From: Candidatus Didemnitutus mandela
GTDB lineage: Bacteria; Verrucomicrobiota; Verrucomicrobiia; Opitutales; Opitutaceae
Direction of reading: 5' to 3'
NCBI GenBank assembly: GCA_002591725.1
Contig: NJAL01000004.1
Span: 1-64,000, forward strand
Length of the DNA: 64,000 nucleotides
In this document: positions 39,990 to 52,053 of the stretch, piece after piece
Layout: each line of letters begins with the position of its first letter
Position numbering within the stretch: the first letter of the stretch is position 1
The notes under the pieces: generated by a model
Databases searched by the model: none
What the model saw: only the letters and a program-made list of their open reading frames with translations
Told to the model about the DNA's origin: nothing
Made by a program: the position numbers and the translations under genes

Positions 39990-42900
39990 ATGGCCGATTG
40001 TATTATTGCCCAAGAACGTGCAAACTTTGGTAAGTTGTGCGAAGTCATTCCTCCACCCGACCTAATTGAGCTGCAAATCAATTCCTATCTCGATTTTCTC
40101 CAAAAAAATATCAATGAAAAACAGCGGAAGCTTATCGGGCTGGAAGCCGTTTTTAAGGAAATTTTCCCGATCACGTCGTATGACGAGCGCTTGACTCTCG
40201 AATACGTCTCGTATTCTATCGGTGAAGCTAAGAACACTGAATTCGATTGTCTTCGCGAAGGCGCTACGTATTCCGTCCCTCTTTACGTGAAACTCCGCCT
40301 CTGCGAGGAAGACTTTGCTAAGGATGAGCAAATTTTTATGGGTGACATCCCAATGGTGACGAGTCGCGGCTCCTTCATCATCAATGGCGCCGAGCGCGTC
40401 GTAGTCTCCCAGCTCCATCGTTCGCCTGGTACCTGCTTCGAAGTTATTACGCACCCTAACGGAAAACTCCTCCATTCATTCCGTATCATCCCGGATCGCG
40501 GCACTTGGCTCGAGGTGCAGTTCGACAATAACGATCTGCTCTACGTTTACCTCGATCGCCGCCGCCGCCGCCGGAAGTTTCTCATTACCACACTGTTTCG
40601 TGCCATCGGCTTCAACAGCAACTTCGATATCCTGAACCTTTTCTACGAAGTGCAGGACTTGAATGTTGCCGAGGTGTTCGACATGGAGAGCATTTCCACA
40701 TTCGTGCTCGTTGAGGACGTCATCGATGCCCAGAAGGGCGCTGTTCTCGCCCGGGCTTTCGAACCTCTCACCAAACAGATCGTTCGCACTTTTGCGAAAC
40801 ACGAGATCAAGTCGATGCGCGTCATCGACACAGCTACCGACGAAGGCGCGATCATACGCGCCCTCAAAAAAGATCCAACTCGCAACGAAGGGGAAGCGCT
40901 CAAGGAAATTTACAAGAAGCTTCGTCCGGGCGAGCCGCCGACCACGGCCAATGCTAAGGCGCTGCTCAAGCGTCTCTTCTTCGACCCGAAACGCTACGAT
41001 CTTGGCCGCGTTGGTCGTTACAAGATCAATGAGAAGCTCAGCCTCAAGACCGATCTCGATATGCGTGTTCTTGAAGCTGCGGATGTGGTGGCTGCCACGA
41101 AGTATCTCATCCGTCTCAAGAAGACGAACGGTATCGTCGACGACATCGATCATCTTGGTTCCCGTCGCCTCCGTACGGTGGGCGAACTTCTTGCCAACCA
41201 GTGTCGCGTCGGTCTCGGCCGTACCGAACGCTTGGTCCGCGAACGCATGACGCTTTACGACCAATCCGCCGAATCGATCACGCCACAAAAACTGATCAAT
41301 CCGAAGGCGTTGACGACAGTTATTCGTGACTTTTTTGCCCGTTCGCAATTGTCGCAATTCATGGATCAGATCAATCCGCTCGCTGAGCTCACGCACAAAC
41401 GCCGCTTGTCTGCGCTTGGTCCCGGTGGTCTGAATCGCGAACGTGCCGGCTTCGAAGTGCGCGACGTGCATCCGTCGCACTACGGCCGTATCTGCCCAAT
41501 CGAAACACCTGAAGGTCCGAACATTGGCCTGATCAACTCGCTCTCGATTTACGCTCGTATCAACGAGTTTGGCTTCATCGAGTCGCCTTATCGCCTCGTT
41601 GAAAAAGGAAAGGGACGAGTTACCGAAAAAGTTATTTATCTCACTGCTGATCAGGAAGAAGGGAAAACCGTTGCTCAAGCTAACGCCGAAGTCGACGAGA
41701 AGGGCTTCTTTATCGGCAAGGTTACCGCGCGTAACTCCGACAATTTCGTCGAAGTTCCCCCAGACGAAGTCGACCTCATCGATGTGTCGCCGAAACAAGT
41801 CGTTTCGGTGGCTGCCGGTTTGATTCCGTTTTTAGAACACGATGACGCCAATCGCGCGTTGATGGGCTCGAACATGCAACGCCAGGGGGTGCCGCTCCTC
41901 CAGACGGAAGCACCGCTTGTCGGCACCGGCTTGGAAGCCCGTCTCGCGTCTGACTCGAGGACGGTCGTCATTGCTGAAGAGGCTGGTGTCGTAGCTTCAG
42001 TAGAGGCCAAACGCGTGATTCTGACGAAGGATGGCGAAATGCCCCGCAGCCTCAAACACGACCCCAAAAATCATATTTGTCTTTACGAGCCGCGAAAATT
42101 TATGCGTTCGAACGCGGGCACTTGTTTCAACCAGAAGCCAATCGTTGTGAAGGGCCAGAAAGTGAAAAAAGGCGACTGCATCGCAGATGGTCCGTCAACC
42201 GATCATGGTGAGCTCGCGCTTGGCCGCAACGTGCTCGTTGGCTTCATGCCGTGGAATGGTTACAACTTTGAAGATGCGATTCTCGTTTCCGAAAAGGTAC
42301 TGAAGGAAGACATCTTCACATCGATTCATATTCAGGAGTTCGAAATAGCCGCTCGTGATACGAAACTTGGGTCTGAGGAAATCACCCGCGATATCCCGAA
42401 CGCCGGAGAAGAGGCACTGAAAAATCTCAACCACAATGGCGTCATTCGCATTGGCGCGGAAGTGAAGCCAGGCGACATCCTCGTCGGTAAAATCACACCG
42501 AAGTCCGAAACAGAACTCGCTCCGGAAGAGAAGCTGCTCCGTGCGATCTTTGGTGAGAAAGCTGCGGACGTGAAGGACACATCGCTCATCGTGCCTTCCG
42601 GCGTGAGCGGCATTGTGATGGACGTAAAGATCAACATATCTCACATCGATGGCGCCGACGATCGTATGTCGCCGTCCGACCGTCGCCGCCAGGTAAAGCA
42701 GATTCAGGAAGAGTATAAGACACAGATGGATAAGTTGCGCGAGGAGCTGACCGAGGCGCTTTCGAATATCCTCCTTGGTGAAAAGATTCCGCTTGATGTC
42801 GTTAACAGTGAAACCGGGGAAATCGTTATCCCGGCGAACCGCAAGATTACCAAGACACTTCTCCGCAAGCTCTCGGCGGTCGCGAAATACATCGAGATCG

Positions 42901-43793
42901 ATCCGTCTCCAGTTCGCATCAGGATCATGGAAAATATCGCCTTATTCCAGTCGAAGTTCGAGGAACTCGAAGACGATCGCGAACGCAAGATCGCTTTGAT
43001 CGAGACCGGCGATGCTGACGGCTCCGGCGCCATCAAGCAGGTCAAAGTCTACATTGCCATGAGGCAAAAGCTTGAGGTTGGTGATAAGATGGCCGGTCGC
43101 CACGGTAATAAGGGTGTTGTTGCCAAGATCGTGTCTGAGGAAGATATGCCGTTCCTTCCGGACGGCACCCCGGTTGAAATCTGTTTGAATCCGCTCGGCG
43201 TCCCTTCGCGTATGAACGTTGGCCAGGTGCTTGAAACACACCTTGGCTGGGCGTGCAAAAAGCTTGGCATTAAGGTCGCAACTCCCGTGTTCGACGGCAT
43301 TCCCGAAAAACGCGTTCGCGAATACCTCAAGGAAGCGAAACTGCCACATTCCGGAAAGAGCCTCCTCTATGACGGTCGCACGGGCGAGAAGATCGATCAA
43401 GAGGTTGTTGTCGGCTACATCTACATGATGAAATTGAACCATCTAGTGTCGCACAAGATTCACGCACGCGCGGTCGGTCCATACTCGCTTGTTACCCAGC
43501 AGCCGTTGGGCGGGAAAGCCCAATATGGGGGCCAGCGCTTTGGTGAAATGGAAGTTTGGGCGCTTGAAGCCTATGGCGCGGCGCACACACTTCAGGAGAT
43601 CCTTACAGTCAAGTCCGACGACGTAATCGGTCGCACTAAAATCTACGAATCGCTTGTCAAGGGCGACAATACCCTGCAAGCCGGTACGCCGGAATCTTTC
43701 AATGTTCTTGTAAAGGAAATACAGGCTCTCGGCCTCGACATCAAACTCGGCAAGCACTCTACGCTCTCCGAAGCGCTCGGCGACGTTCGCTAA
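39990..43793 (+). CDS. rpoB: DNA-directed RNA polymerase subunit beta
   Basis: Second-largest polymerase subunit, which forms one side of the active centre. 1,267 residues, full length. The rifampicin-binding region reads SQFMDQINPLAELTHKRRLS and ALGPGGLNRERAGFEVRDVH near residue 450. The C-terminal GGKAQYGGQRFGEMEVWALE and the zinc-free clamp end are intact. No frameshifts in 3.8 kb, in sharp contrast to the first half of the window. It is separated from rpoC by 25 bases. Confidence 0.98.
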   Translation: MADCIIAQERANFGKLCEVIPPPDLIELQINSYLDFLQKNINEKQRKLIGLEAVFKEIFPITSYDERLTLEYVSYSIGEAKNTEFDCLREGATYSVPLYVKLRLCEEDFAKDEQIFMGDIPMVTSRGSFIINGAERVVVSQLHRSPGTCFEVITHPNGKLLHSFRIIPDRGTWLEVQFDNNDLLYVYLDRRRRRRKFLITTLFRAIGFNSNFDILNLFYEVQDLNVAEVFDMESISTFVLVEDVIDAQKGAVLARAFEPLTKQIVRTFAKHEIKSMRVIDTATDEGAIIRALKKDPTRNEGEALKEIYKKLRPGEPPTTANAKALLKRLFFDPKRYDLGRVGRYKINEKLSLKTDLDMRVLEAADVVAATKYLIRLKKTNGIVDDIDHLGSRRLRTVGELLANQCRVGLGRTERLVRERMTLYDQSAESITPQKLINPKALTTVIRDFFARSQLSQFMDQINPLAELTHKRRLSALGPGGLNRERAGFEVRDVHPSHYGRICPIETPEGPNIGLINSLSIYARINEFGFIESPYRLVEKGKGRVTEKVIYLTADQEEGKTVAQANAEVDEKGFFIGKVTARNSDNFVEVPPDEVDLIDVSPKQVVSVAAGLIPFLEHDDANRALMGSNMQRQGVPLLQTEAPLVGTGLEARLASDSRTVVIAEEAGVVASVEAKRVILTKDGEMPRSLKHDPKNHICLYEPRKFMRSNAGTCFNQKPIVVKGQKVKKGDCIADGPSTDHGELALGRNVLVGFMPWNGYNFEDAILVSEKVLKEDIFTSIHIQEFEIAARDTKLGSEEITRDIPNAGEEALKNLNHNGVIRIGAEVKPGDILVGKITPKSETELAPEEKLLRAIFGEKAADVKDTSLIVPSGVSGIVMDVKINISHIDGADDRMSPSDRRRQVKQIQEEYKTQMDKLREELTEALSNILLGEKIPLDVVNSETGEIVIPANRKITKTLLRKLSAVAKYIEIDPSPVRIRIMENIALFQSKFEELEDDRERKIALIETGDADGSGAIKQVKVYIAMRQKLEVGDKMAGRHGNKGVVAKIVSEEDMPFLPDGTPVEICLNPLGVPSRMNVGQVLETHLGWACKKLGIKVATPVFDGIPEKRVREYLKEAKLPHSGKSLLYDGRTGEKIDQEVVVGYIYMMKLNHLVSHKIHARAVGPYSLVTQQPLGGKAQYGGQRFGEMEVWALEAYGAAHTLQEILTVKSDDVIGRTKIYESLVKGDNTLQAGTPESFNVLVKEIQALGLDIKLGKHSTLSEALGDVR

Positions 43794-43818
43794 AATTTAA
43801 AATATAAAAGGAGAAAAC

Positions 43819-46800
43819 ATGGTTACAATTGGACAAGCTCGCGAAGAAGCTCGCCAGGTTCTCGGCTTCGACGAAAATCCGTTCGATACCGTTTCTATCA
43901 CGGTTGCTTCCCCCCAGACCATTCGTTCTTGGTCGAAGGGTGAAGTAAAGAACCCAGAGACAATCAACTATCGCACATTCAAACCAGAACCCGGCGGCCT
44001 TTTTTGCCAGAAAATCTTCGGCCCAGTTCGTGACTACGAGTGCGCCTGTGGCAAATACAAACGTATCAAGTACAAGGATGTCATTTGCGATCGCTGCGGA
44101 GTTGAAGTGGCTGTTGCCCGCGTCCGCCGCGAGCGCATGGGCCACATTGAGCTTGCCGTGCCAGTGGCGCACATCTGGTTCTTCAAGAGCATGCCGAGCC
44201 GGCTCGGTCTCTTACTCGACATCACCGCTCGTTCGCTCGAGCGTGTCATCTACTACGAAAACTACATGGTGACGAACCCCGGGAAGACGCCGCTTGAACT
44301 CAAACAGCTCCTGACCGAGACCGAATACCAGCAAGCACTCGACGAATACGGCTACGATGCTTTCACCGCTAAGATGGGTGCAGAAGCCGTTCGTGACGTC
44401 CTCGTTTTGATCGACATGGCGGCCGTTGTCTCTGAATTGCAGGAGGAGATGCGTGCCAAGCGCTCGAAACAGATCAAAAAGAAGCTTTCGAAACGCCTGA
44501 AGGTTATCGGTGGTTTCATTAGCTCAAAGTCCCGTCCGGAGTGGATGGTGATGGAAACGTTGCCTGTTATCCCGCCCGACCTCCGCCCGCTTGTCCCTCT
44601 CGAAGGTGGCCGCTTTGCGACTTCAGATCTCAACGACCTCTATCGTCGTGTTATCAACCGTAACAACCGTCTGAAGAGTCTGATGCAGCTCAAGACGCCT
44701 GATGTAATCATCCACAACGAAAAACGCATGCTCCAAGAAGCATGCGACGCGTTGTTTGACAACGGCCGCCACGGCCGCCCGGTGACGGGTGCTGGCAGCC
44801 GCGCGCTGAAGTCGCTTTCCGACATGCTCAAGGGCAAACAAGGCCGCTTCCGCCAAAATTTGCTTGGTAAGCGCGTCGACTATTCTGGCCGTTCTGTTAT
44901 TGTAATCGGTCCTGAGCTTAAGTTAAACCAGTGCGGTCTGCCGAAGAAGATGGCGCTCGTACTTTTTGAGCCCTTCATCATTCGCCGCCTCAAGGAACTC
45001 GGGTTTGTGCACACCGTCCGTGGCGCCCGCAAGATGATCGAGAAGAAGTCTCCTGAAGTCTGGGACATCCTTGAGGAAGTTACAAAGGGCCATCCGGTGC
45101 TGCTCAACCGAGCTCCTACGCTCCATCGTTTGTCGATACAGGCGTTCGAGCCTGTGCTTATTGAAGGTTCCGCCATTCGCGTTCATCCGCTTGTTTGTAC
45201 GGCTTACAATGCCGATTTCGACGGTGACCAGATGGCCGTTCATGTCCCCCTTTCGCTTGAGGCCATTCTTGAGTGCAAACTACTGATGATGTCGACGAAC
45301 AACATCTTCTCGCCGTCGTCCGGAAAGCCGATCCTAACGCCGTCGCAAGACATTGTTCTCGGTGCCTATTACCTTACGCTCGAGCCGCGCCGAAAACCAG
45401 AAAAGGGCTCGCGCGTGCCGCTTATGTCTGGCCTCTATGAAGTGCTTTACCCGAAAGCGGACGGCTCGGTTAAGGCCCACGACTGGCTCGAAATTCCAAA
45501 CCCGGATTTCGGGAAAGACACTCCTTTCGGAAACAAGGAGCGCAAGATTTTGCTCACCACCATGGGCCGAGTGATCTTCAACCAGATTTGGCCTTCCGCC
45601 CTCGGCTTCATTAATTCCCCGGTGCCAAAGGGCAAGTTGGGCGATTTGATTCTCAATACCTACAAAACGGCTGGCCCTACCGTCACAGTAAAAACGCTCG
45701 ACAATCTCAAGGAGCTTGGGTTCCAGGCTGCGTTTCAGGCCGGCATTTCTATCGGTATCGACGACATGATCATTCCCGAAAACAAAAAAGAAATCGTATC
45801 GGCGACCCGTCAGAAAGTTGACGAGGTCGAGTCCCAATACAAAAAGGGTATTATCACCGAAGGCGAACGGAAGAACAAGGTCATCGACTTGTGGACCGTT
45901 GCCACAGACCAGATTGCCCGCTCTGTGTTCTTGAAACTTGAGAACAATGGCGGCTCCCCCGAGGTAAATCCGGTTTACATCATGATGGACTCTGGCGCCC
46001 GGGGCAACAAGCAGCAGGTACGCCAGCTCTGCGGTCTCCGCGGTCTTATGGCCAAACCCTCCGGTGAAATAATTGAGCGTCCGATTCTCTCGTCCTTCCG
46101 CGAAGGCCTCACGGTTCTCGAATACTTTATCTCGACGCATGGTGCCCGAAAGGGTCTCGCGGATACCGCACTGAGGACTGCCGATGCCGGTTATATGACC
46201 CGTAAACTTTGCGACGTGGCCATGGACGTTGTTATTTCCGAGGAAGATTGCGGTTCCCGCGACGGTATCTGGAAGAAAGCTATCTACGAAGGTGAGACGC
46301 TGCTTGTGTCGCTCTCTGAGCGTATCTTTGGTCGTTGTTCCGCTGACGACGTCAAGGATCCGCTTAACCCGATCAAGAACATCGTAAACGCAGGTGACTT
46401 ATTCACGGAAGAGCTGGCGCATTGCATCGAGGATTCTGGCATCGAGCGCGTCAAAGTTATGTCACCGCTCACCTCTACGAGCGATTACGGTATCGACGCA
46501 AAGTCCTACGGCACCAATCCGGCAACCAACAAACTTGTCAAAATTGGCGACTCCATAGGCATCGTCGCTGCGCAGTCAATCGGTGAGCCTGGCATGCAGC
46601 TTACGATGCGCACGTTCCACATCGGTGGTGTCGCCTCGGCTAGTTCGAAGAATCCTGAAATTCGCGTCCGCAATTCCGGTGTGATCAAATATCGGGGTCT
46701 TCGCCTAGTACGCACCGAAGACTTCAACATCGTTCTAAACAAGACCGGTTCAGTCCAAGTCCTCGATGAAAACGATCGCGAACTCGAAAGCTATCCAGTC

Positions 46801-47937
46801 GTGGTCGGCACGGTCCTCTCCGTGAATGATGGCTATAATGTGACCAGGGGGCAAGTAATCGCACAGTGGGATCCCTACAATATTCCAGTTCTCTCGGAAA
46901 AGTCCGGAATGCTTGCGTTCAAAGATATGATTTTTGGCGTTACCGTGAAGCGTGAATTCGACGATTTGACCGGCCGCATTGCTACCATCGTTATCGACCA
47001 CAAAGAAGACCTGAACCCACAGATCGAGATTTGGGAAGAGACTGGCAAGCCGATTGCTGCCTATGCGATCCCGATTGGGGCTCAGATCGTTGTTTCAGAA
47101 GGCGACATTATTCAAGCCGGCTCGCTGCTGGCCAAGACGTTGCGACAGGCTTCGACGACCAAGGACATAACTGGTGGTCTTCCGCGTGTTGCCGAGCTTT
47201 TCGAAGCTCGTCGCCCCAAGGAAGCGGCTGCGATGGCTCGTATCGATGGAATTGTCTCGTTTGAAGGTTCCGTGCGCGGTAAACGCAAGGTTGTTGTCCG
47301 TAACGAAGAAACCGGGTCTGAAGAGGAACACCTGGTTCTGCACGGAAAGCACATCATTGTACAGCCGGGCGATATGGTTCACAAGGGCCAGCACCTAACC
47401 GATGGGCCAACCGATCCACACGAAATTCTCGAAATTCTAGGGTCGGCCGCGCTCTACGAATTTCTTATTGGCCAGGTGCAGGAAGTCTATCGCCTCCAGG
47501 GTGTGTCGATTAACGACAAGCATATCGAAGTAATCATCCGCCAGATGCTCCGCAAGGTTCGTATCACAGAGCCAGGCGATAGCGAATTTTTCTGGGGAGA
47601 ACAGATTGATCGTTTGACGTTTCTCCGTGAGAACAAGCGGCTTGACTCTGTCGGTGGAAAACCCGCCGAGGCCGAGCTAATTCTCCTTGGCATCACCAAG
47701 GCGTCACTTGAGACGGAATCTTTTATCTCCGCAGCTTCCTTCCAGGAGACGACGCGCGTCCTTACTGATGCCTCGACTTTGGGAAAGGTTGATAATCTCA
47801 AGGGCTTCAAAGAAAACGTAATCATGGGCCACCTTATCCCGGCAGGAACGGGACTCCCGGTCTACAAGAAGATGAAAGTTACATTGGCTCTTGGTGGCGA
47901 GAGCCTGCCCGGGGAATCGGGCCCGGGACTCCCTTAA
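43819..47937 (+). CDS. rpoC: DNA-directed RNA polymerase subunit beta-prime
   Basis: Largest polymerase subunit. 1,372 residues with the catalytic [12 protein letters not shown] (residues ~466-477) and the N-terminal zinc site complete (CACGKY…CDRCG, residues 75-93). The second zinc site is unusual: Cys811 is present (EDCGSRDG), but the three partner cysteines are replaced by Ser886, Asp893 and Ser896 in [16 protein letters not shown], at exactly the family spacing. The following [13 protein letters not shown] is normal. A good SD (AAAGGAG, 5-8 bases before ATG) is present, rare in this window. Confidence 0.98.
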   Translation: MVTIGQAREEARQVLGFDENPFDTVSITVASPQTIRSWSKGEVKNPETINYRTFKPEPGGLFCQKIFGPVRDYECACGKYKRIKYKDVICDRCGVEVAVARVRRERMGHIELAVPVAHIWFFKSMPSRLGLLLDITARSLERVIYYENYMVTNPGKTPLELKQLLTETEYQQALDEYGYDAFTAKMGAEAVRDVLVLIDMAAVVSELQEEMRAKRSKQIKKKLSKRLKVIGGFISSKSRPEWMVMETLPVIPPDLRPLVPLEGGRFATSDLNDLYRRVINRNNRLKSLMQLKTPDVIIHNEKRMLQEACDALFDNGRHGRPVTGAGSRALKSLSDMLKGKQGRFRQNLLGKRVDYSGRSVIVIGPELKLNQCGLPKKMALVLFEPFIIRRLKELGFVHTVRGARKMIEKKSPEVWDILEEVTKGHPVLLNRAPTLHRLSIQAFEPVLIEGSAIRVHPLVCTAYNADFDGDQMAVHVPLSLEAILECKLLMMSTNNIFSPSSGKPILTPSQDIVLGAYYLTLEPRRKPEKGSRVPLMSGLYEVLYPKADGSVKAHDWLEIPNPDFGKDTPFGNKERKILLTTMGRVIFNQIWPSALGFINSPVPKGKLGDLILNTYKTAGPTVTVKTLDNLKELGFQAAFQAGISIGIDDMIIPENKKEIVSATRQKVDEVESQYKKGIITEGERKNKVIDLWTVATDQIARSVFLKLENNGGSPEVNPVYIMMDSGARGNKQQVRQLCGLRGLMAKPSGEIIERPILSSFREGLTVLEYFISTHGARKGLADTALRTADAGYMTRKLCDVAMDVVISEEDCGSRDGIWKKAIYEGETLLVSLSERIFGRCSADDVKDPLNPIKNIVNAGDLFTEELAHCIEDSGIERVKVMSPLTSTSDYGIDAKSYGTNPATNKLVKIGDSIGIVAAQSIGEPGMQLTMRTFHIGGVASASSKNPEIRVRNSGVIKYRGLRLVRTEDFNIVLNKTGSVQVLDENDRELESYPVVVGTVLSVNDGYNVTRGQVIAQWDPYNIPVLSEKSGMLAFKDMIFGVTVKREFDDLTGRIATIVIDHKEDLNPQIEIWEETGKPIAAYAIPIGAQIVVSEGDIIQAGSLLAKTLRQASTTKDITGGLPRVAELFEARRPKEAAAMARIDGIVSFEGSVRGKRKVVVRNEETGSEEEHLVLHGKHIIVQPGDMVHKGQHLTDGPTDPHEILEILGSAALYEFLIGQVQEVYRLQGVSINDKHIEVIIRQMLRKVRITEPGDSEFFWGEQIDRLTFLRENKRLDSVGGKPAEAELILLGITKASLETESFISAASFQETTRVLTDASTLGKVDNLKGFKENVIMGHLIPAGTGLPVYKKMKVTLALGGESLPGESGPGLP

Positions 47938-47980
47938 TCTACTATTAATAATCTACTATAACTCTAGTCGATTGTTTTTT

Positions 47981-48014
47981 AAAGCCGTAGATTATACCCT
48001 GCGGCTTTTCTTTT
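47981..48014 (+). terminator. Intrinsic terminator after rpoC
   Basis: Ten-pair stem AAAGCCGTAG / CTGCGGCTTT (one G-T pair) with an 8-base loop, followed by TCTTTT. It ends the rpoBC operon. Confidence 0.85.
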
Positions 48015-48523
48015 ATGTACTAGCTCAGTTTAGATAGATGGGCTTAAAATAGGTAAAAGCTTTCTTCTATCAATTACATCTTGATAGCTGTTTTCTGATA
48101 AACGATGTAGTAGCTTTTTAGACATCATCATTGCATATGGTTTTTAGTAGCTGGATATTTTTCTATTTGAAACTGATGAGAAAGGGAGGCCGCTTTCCTC
48201 AAATATGGAGAAGTATGGAGAAAAACTAAAAAGAAAGCGGGTTTAAAAATTTTTATGATTTTTCGCTTGAATTATTCTCAGAAAAGGCGTTTTCTACCTT
48301 TTCTTGATTTCCTATTACTGTGCTTGGTGCTAGTTTATAATTAAACTAGTTCTAGTTAAAAATTCTGCTTGGCGATTTCAATGTTTTACTGCGAAATACG
48401 TCATTTATTCATCATTACTTAGAAATGTGATTTCCGGATTTTTTATTCCAAGAACCCAACCCCCAGACCTCCTTTACTCCCTTTTTTCTTTCTTTTTACT
48501 AGTTTCAACCATTAGTTTAATCT
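48015..48523. other. AT-rich spacer and leader between rpoC and rpsL
   Basis: No coding frame. It holds a 9-bp tandem duplication (TATGGAGAA at 48204-48222) and an inverted repeat with a TATAAT box at 48330-48349. Its AT content is much higher than that of the flanking genes. Confidence 0.6.
48330..48349 (+). promoter_or_regulatory. Inverted repeat with an embedded TATAAT box
   Basis: CTAGTTTA-TAAT-TAAACTAG, a perfect 8-bp inverted repeat; TATAAT (48336-48341) spans its centre, and a third partial copy (CTAGTTAA) follows. The -35 region is poor. It is a candidate promoter or operator of the rpsL-rpsG-fusA operon, 175 bases upstream of rpsL. Confidence 0.35.
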
Positions 48524-48901
48524 ATGCCCACTATCAACCAACTCGTGAGAAAGGGCCGTCGCAAGATCATCGTGAAGTCCAAAGCACCTGCGTTACAAGG
48601 CAATCCCTTTCGTCGCGGTGTTTGCGTGCAGGTTATGACTCGCACGCCGAAGAAGCCAAACTCCGCCATCCGTAAGGTGGCCAAAGTTCGCCTTACGAAT
48701 GGCACAGAAGTTATTTCTTACATTCCTGACGAAGGTCATGGCCTACAGGAACACTCAATAGTTCTCGTGCGTGGTGGTCGTGTGAAGGATCTTCCTGGCG
48801 TTCGTTATCACATCGTTCGCGGTACCCTCGATGCTGCTGGGGTGGAAAAACGTCACCGTTCCCGATCCAAATATGGTGTCAAGCGCCCGAAAGCAAAATA
48901 A
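48524..48901 (+). CDS. rpsL: 30S ribosomal protein S12
   Basis: Lines the decoding centre. 125 residues, [14 protein letters not shown] at the start, [17 protein letters not shown] with the lysine of the streptomycin site, and [13 protein letters not shown] with the site of beta-methylthiolation. Sensitive-type residues are present. First gene of the str operon. Confidence 0.98.
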   Translation: MPTINQLVRKGRRKIIVKSKAPALQGNPFRRGVCVQVMTRTPKKPNSAIRKVAKVRLTNGTEVISYIPDEGHGLQEHSIVLVRGGRVKDLPGVRYHIVRGTLDAAGVEKRHRSRSKYGVKRPKAK

Positions 48902-48938
48902 CCCTTCTAGGAAAGCAAAATATCTAATTTAACTTGCC

Positions 48939-49412
48939 ATGTCTCGTCGCCGCCGAGCTGTCCGCCGCACTCCTATTCCTGATGCCCGCTATGGCAGCGC
49001 GCTTGTTACCCACCTGGTCAACGTGGTCATGAAGAGCGGGAAAAAAACCGTTGCTGAGCATATCGTTTATGGGGCTTTCGAACGTGTAAGCGAGAAGCTT
49101 CAAAAAGGAGATCCGATTGATCTTCTTATGGGGGCATTGGAAAACGCTCGCCCGAAACTTGAAGTGAAGAGCCGCCGCGTTGGTGGTGCCACTTACCAGG
49201 TTCCAGTGGAGATTTTTTTTGAGCGCCAAGAGTCGCTTGCGCTCCGCTGGCTTGTGGCCGCTGCAGGCTCCCGCAAGGGCCTCGCGATGCGTGAGGCCCT
49301 TGCCGCCGAGATTATCGATGCATACAACAATGCAGGCACTGTGGTGAAGAAGAAGGAAGATACTCACAAAATGGCCCAAGCCAATCGTGCTTTCGCTCAC
49401 CTCCGCTGGTAA
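48939..49412 (+). CDS. rpsG: 30S ribosomal protein S7
   Basis: Nucleates assembly of the 30S head. 157 residues beginning [10 protein letters not shown], with [20 protein letters not shown] and the C-terminal [14 protein letters not shown] that contacts E-site tRNA. The gene lies 13 bases before fusA, the normal order. Confidence 0.97.
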   Translation: MSRRRRAVRRTPIPDARYGSALVTHLVNVVMKSGKKTVAEHIVYGAFERVSEKLQKGDPIDLLMGALENARPKLEVKSRRVGGATYQVPVEIFFERQESLALRWLVAAAGSRKGLAMREALAAEIIDAYNNAGTVVKKKEDTHKMAQANRAFAHLRW

Positions 49413-49425
49413 AAGAGTCGAATCT

Positions 49426-51612
49426 ATGTCCGAGCCCACCAAAATTGCCGTCGTCACCGACAAAGACAAAGCCACCTCTGCGAACGCAAAGGAGCGTCCG
49501 TTCTTGCTCGAGTGGACGCGCAATATCGGTATCGCTGCGCACATCGACGCCGGGAAAACCACCACAACCGAGCGCATTCTTTTCTATTCCGGTGCCGTCC
49601 ACAAGATGGGCGAGGTACACGAAGGTACCACTGTTACCGATTGGATGGAACAGGAACGTGAGCGTGGCATTACCATCACTGCGGCCGCCATTTCCTGCGC
49701 TTGGAATGCCTTCTTCGGTCCCTGGAAAGGAATCAAACAACGCGTCAACATCATCGACACTCCCGGGCACGTGGACTTTACCGCTGAAGTTGAGCGCTCA
49801 ATGCGCGTGCTAGACGGCGCTGTCGCGGTATTCGACGCTGTTGCCGGCGTGCAGCCACAGTCGGAAACCGTCTGGCGCCAAGCTAACAAATACAGTGTTC
49901 CGCGCATTGCCTTCATCAATAAGATGGACCGCGTCGGCGCTAACTTTCACCGCGCCATTGATGACATCCGGACCAAACTAAAAGGTAACGCCCACGCGCT
50001 TTACCTTCCAATGGGCGCCGAGGACAACTTCGTTGGTTTGATCGACTTGGTCCAGGACCTCGCCTATATTTTTGAAGACACTAAGGACGAGTTTGGTCTC
50101 GTTCCTGTTACAGCCCCTGTCCCGGCTGAATATGTTTCGGAAGCGAAACAATACCGCGAACGCCTCATCGAGTCCATTTCCGATTTCGATGATGTGGTTG
50201 CCGAAAAATATCTAAACGGCGAAAAAATCTCAGCGAACGACCTAACCCTCGCCGTCCGCAAGGCGACGATTTCGATGAAGTTCTGCGGCGTTATTCCTGG
50301 CTCTGCCTTCAAAAAGAAAGGGGTGCAGCGTTTGCTGGATTGCGTTGTGAACTACCTCCCGAGCCCAATTGACGTTGCGGCTGCCAAGGGCCAAGACAGC
50401 GGCGGAAAAGAGGTCGAGGCGATTGTCAACGACAAGGGTATGCTTGCCGGTCTCGCGTTCAAACTCTGGACCGATCCCTTTGTTGGTAAGCTTGTGTTTT
50501 ACCGTGTTTACACTGGTACTCTTAACAAGGGTGCGTCCCTCTACAATCCTCGCACCTGCCGCAGTGAGCGTGTTTCCCGCCTCGTGCTTATGCGTGCGAT
50601 GGATCGCGAAGAAATCGATAAAGCTTATTCGGGTGACATTTGCGCGCTCGTTGGCGTCAAGAATGTCATTACTGGTGACACATTGTGCGATAAGGACTTC
50701 GACATTCGCCTCGAACCTCCGTCCTTCCCGGAGCCGGTTATCGGGATGTCTATCGAGCCGAACTCGAAAGGCGATCAGGAAAAACTCAGCATCGCGCTCC
50801 AGCGCCTTGTTGCTGAAGATCCAACGCTTCGTGTGAAGACTGACCAGGACACGGGTCAGACGATTCTCGCTGGCATGGGCGAGCTTCACCTAGAAATCAT
50901 CGTCGACCGCATGAGGCGCGAATTTAAGGTCGAGGCCATGATTGGCAAACCACAGATCGCCTATCGCGAAACGGTCACCTCGGAGGCACAAGGCGAAGGC
51001 AAATTTATCCGCCAATCGGGTGGTAAGGGCCAATACGGCCACGTCGTCGTCAAAATTGAACCGAATGAAAAAAAGAAGGGCGTCGAAGTTATCAGCGAAA
51101 TCGTTGGCGGTGCTATCCCAAAGGAGTTCATCAAACCTGTGACCGACGGTATTCTCGAAGGTGCAAATAACGGTGTTGTGGCTGGCTACCCGGTTGTTGA
51201 TGTTAAAATCCGCATCATTGACGGATCCTTCCATGAAGTCGACTCGTCTGAACTTGCGTTTAAGATGGCGGGCATTTTTGCCTTCAAGGAAAGCATGAAG
51301 GTGGCCAGGCCAATTCTGCTCGAGCCGATTATGGACGCTGAAGTTACCACGCCGGAAGAATATCAAGGCGACTTGATGGGTGATATCAACCGCCGCCGCG
51401 GTCAGATTCAAGTTATGGAAAACAAAAACGGTGCTTGCATCATTACTGCGCACGTTCCACTTGAGATGTTATTTGGCTACGTTACGGACATCCGCTCACT
51501 TTCCAAGGGTCGCGCCAGTGCCTCGATCACACCGTCGCACTTCGAGCAGATCCCCAATTTGCTCCTAGCGAAAATCATCGAAACCTCCTCTAAAGCTCCG
51601 GCTCGCACTTAA
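49426..51612 (+). CDS. fusA: Elongation factor G
   Basis: GTPase that drives ribosome translocation. 728 residues from ATG 49426 (an earlier in-frame start lies inside rpsG and adds residues unlike the family). The N-terminus carries an unusual ~20-residue lead ([20 protein letters not shown]) before [20 protein letters not shown]. Switch [14 protein letters not shown] is standard, in contrast to EF-Tu. DTPGHVDF and NKMDR are intact, as are domains IV and V. No tuf gene follows; the next gene is rpsJ. Confidence 0.97.
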   Translation: MSEPTKIAVVTDKDKATSANAKERPFLLEWTRNIGIAAHIDAGKTTTTERILFYSGAVHKMGEVHEGTTVTDWMEQERERGITITAAAISCAWNAFFGPWKGIKQRVNIIDTPGHVDFTAEVERSMRVLDGAVAVFDAVAGVQPQSETVWRQANKYSVPRIAFINKMDRVGANFHRAIDDIRTKLKGNAHALYLPMGAEDNFVGLIDLVQDLAYIFEDTKDEFGLVPVTAPVPAEYVSEAKQYRERLIESISDFDDVVAEKYLNGEKISANDLTLAVRKATISMKFCGVIPGSAFKKKGVQRLLDCVVNYLPSPIDVAAAKGQDSGGKEVEAIVNDKGMLAGLAFKLWTDPFVGKLVFYRVYTGTLNKGASLYNPRTCRSERVSRLVLMRAMDREEIDKAYSGDICALVGVKNVITGDTLCDKDFDIRLEPPSFPEPVIGMSIEPNSKGDQEKLSIALQRLVAEDPTLRVKTDQDTGQTILAGMGELHLEIIVDRMRREFKVEAMIGKPQIAYRETVTSEAQGEGKFIRQSGGKGQYGHVVVKIEPNEKKKGVEVISEIVGGAIPKEFIKPVTDGILEGANNGVVAGYPVVDVKIRIIDGSFHEVDSSELAFKMAGIFAFKESMKVARPILLEPIMDAEVTTPEEYQGDLMGDINRRRGQIQVMENKNGACIITAHVPLEMLFGYVTDIRSLSKGRASASITPSHFEQIPNLLLAKIIETSSKAPART

Positions 51613-51632
51613 ATTTTGTTTTTTATCTAGCT

Positions 51633-51941
51633 ATGAAAGGCCAACGTATTCGCATCAAACTTCGAGGATTCGACTATCGTGTCATAGACCAATCGTCTTT
51701 GGAAATTGCCGACACCGCCAAACGTTCAGGCGCCCGTGTGTCCGGCCCCATTCCGCTGCCCACCCGCATCGAAAAACTTACGGTAAACCGCTCACCGCAC
51801 GTGGACAAAAAGTCGATGGAACAATTTGAATCGCGCACACACAAGCGTCTTATCGATATCCTCGAACCTACAGTCCAAACTGTCGACGAGCTAAAAAAAC
51901 TTAATTTACCCTCAGGCGTCGACATTACCATCAATATTTGA
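51633..51941 (+). CDS. rpsJ: 30S ribosomal protein S10
   Basis: 102 residues, [19 protein letters not shown] to SGVDITINI, the normal form. It also takes part in antitermination with NusB in other bacteria. It lies only 20 bases after fusA, so the str and S10 operons are probably one transcript, and there is no room for the long S10 leader known in E. coli. Confidence 0.97.
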   Translation: MKGQRIRIKLRGFDYRVIDQSSLEIADTAKRSGARVSGPIPLPTRIEKLTVNRSPHVDKKSMEQFESRTHKRLIDILEPTVQTVDELKKLNLPSGVDITINI

Positions 51942-52053
51942 CGGAGGCAATATTTTGAAAGCAGTTACCTTAACAAGCTCGAGTAACTCTAACCGCGGAA
52001 CTGCTGCTGATGCGGGCCTAACCCAAGCTGAAACTTTTTTACCTACTTTTATG

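Noticed and set aside
40476-41798. A 440-codon open frame on the minus strand under rpoB
   Set aside because: It is the antisense of a highly conserved gene. The translation has no domain and arises from the codon bias of rpoB. Similar antisense frames at 54003-55250 and 45334-46140 are rejected for the same reason.
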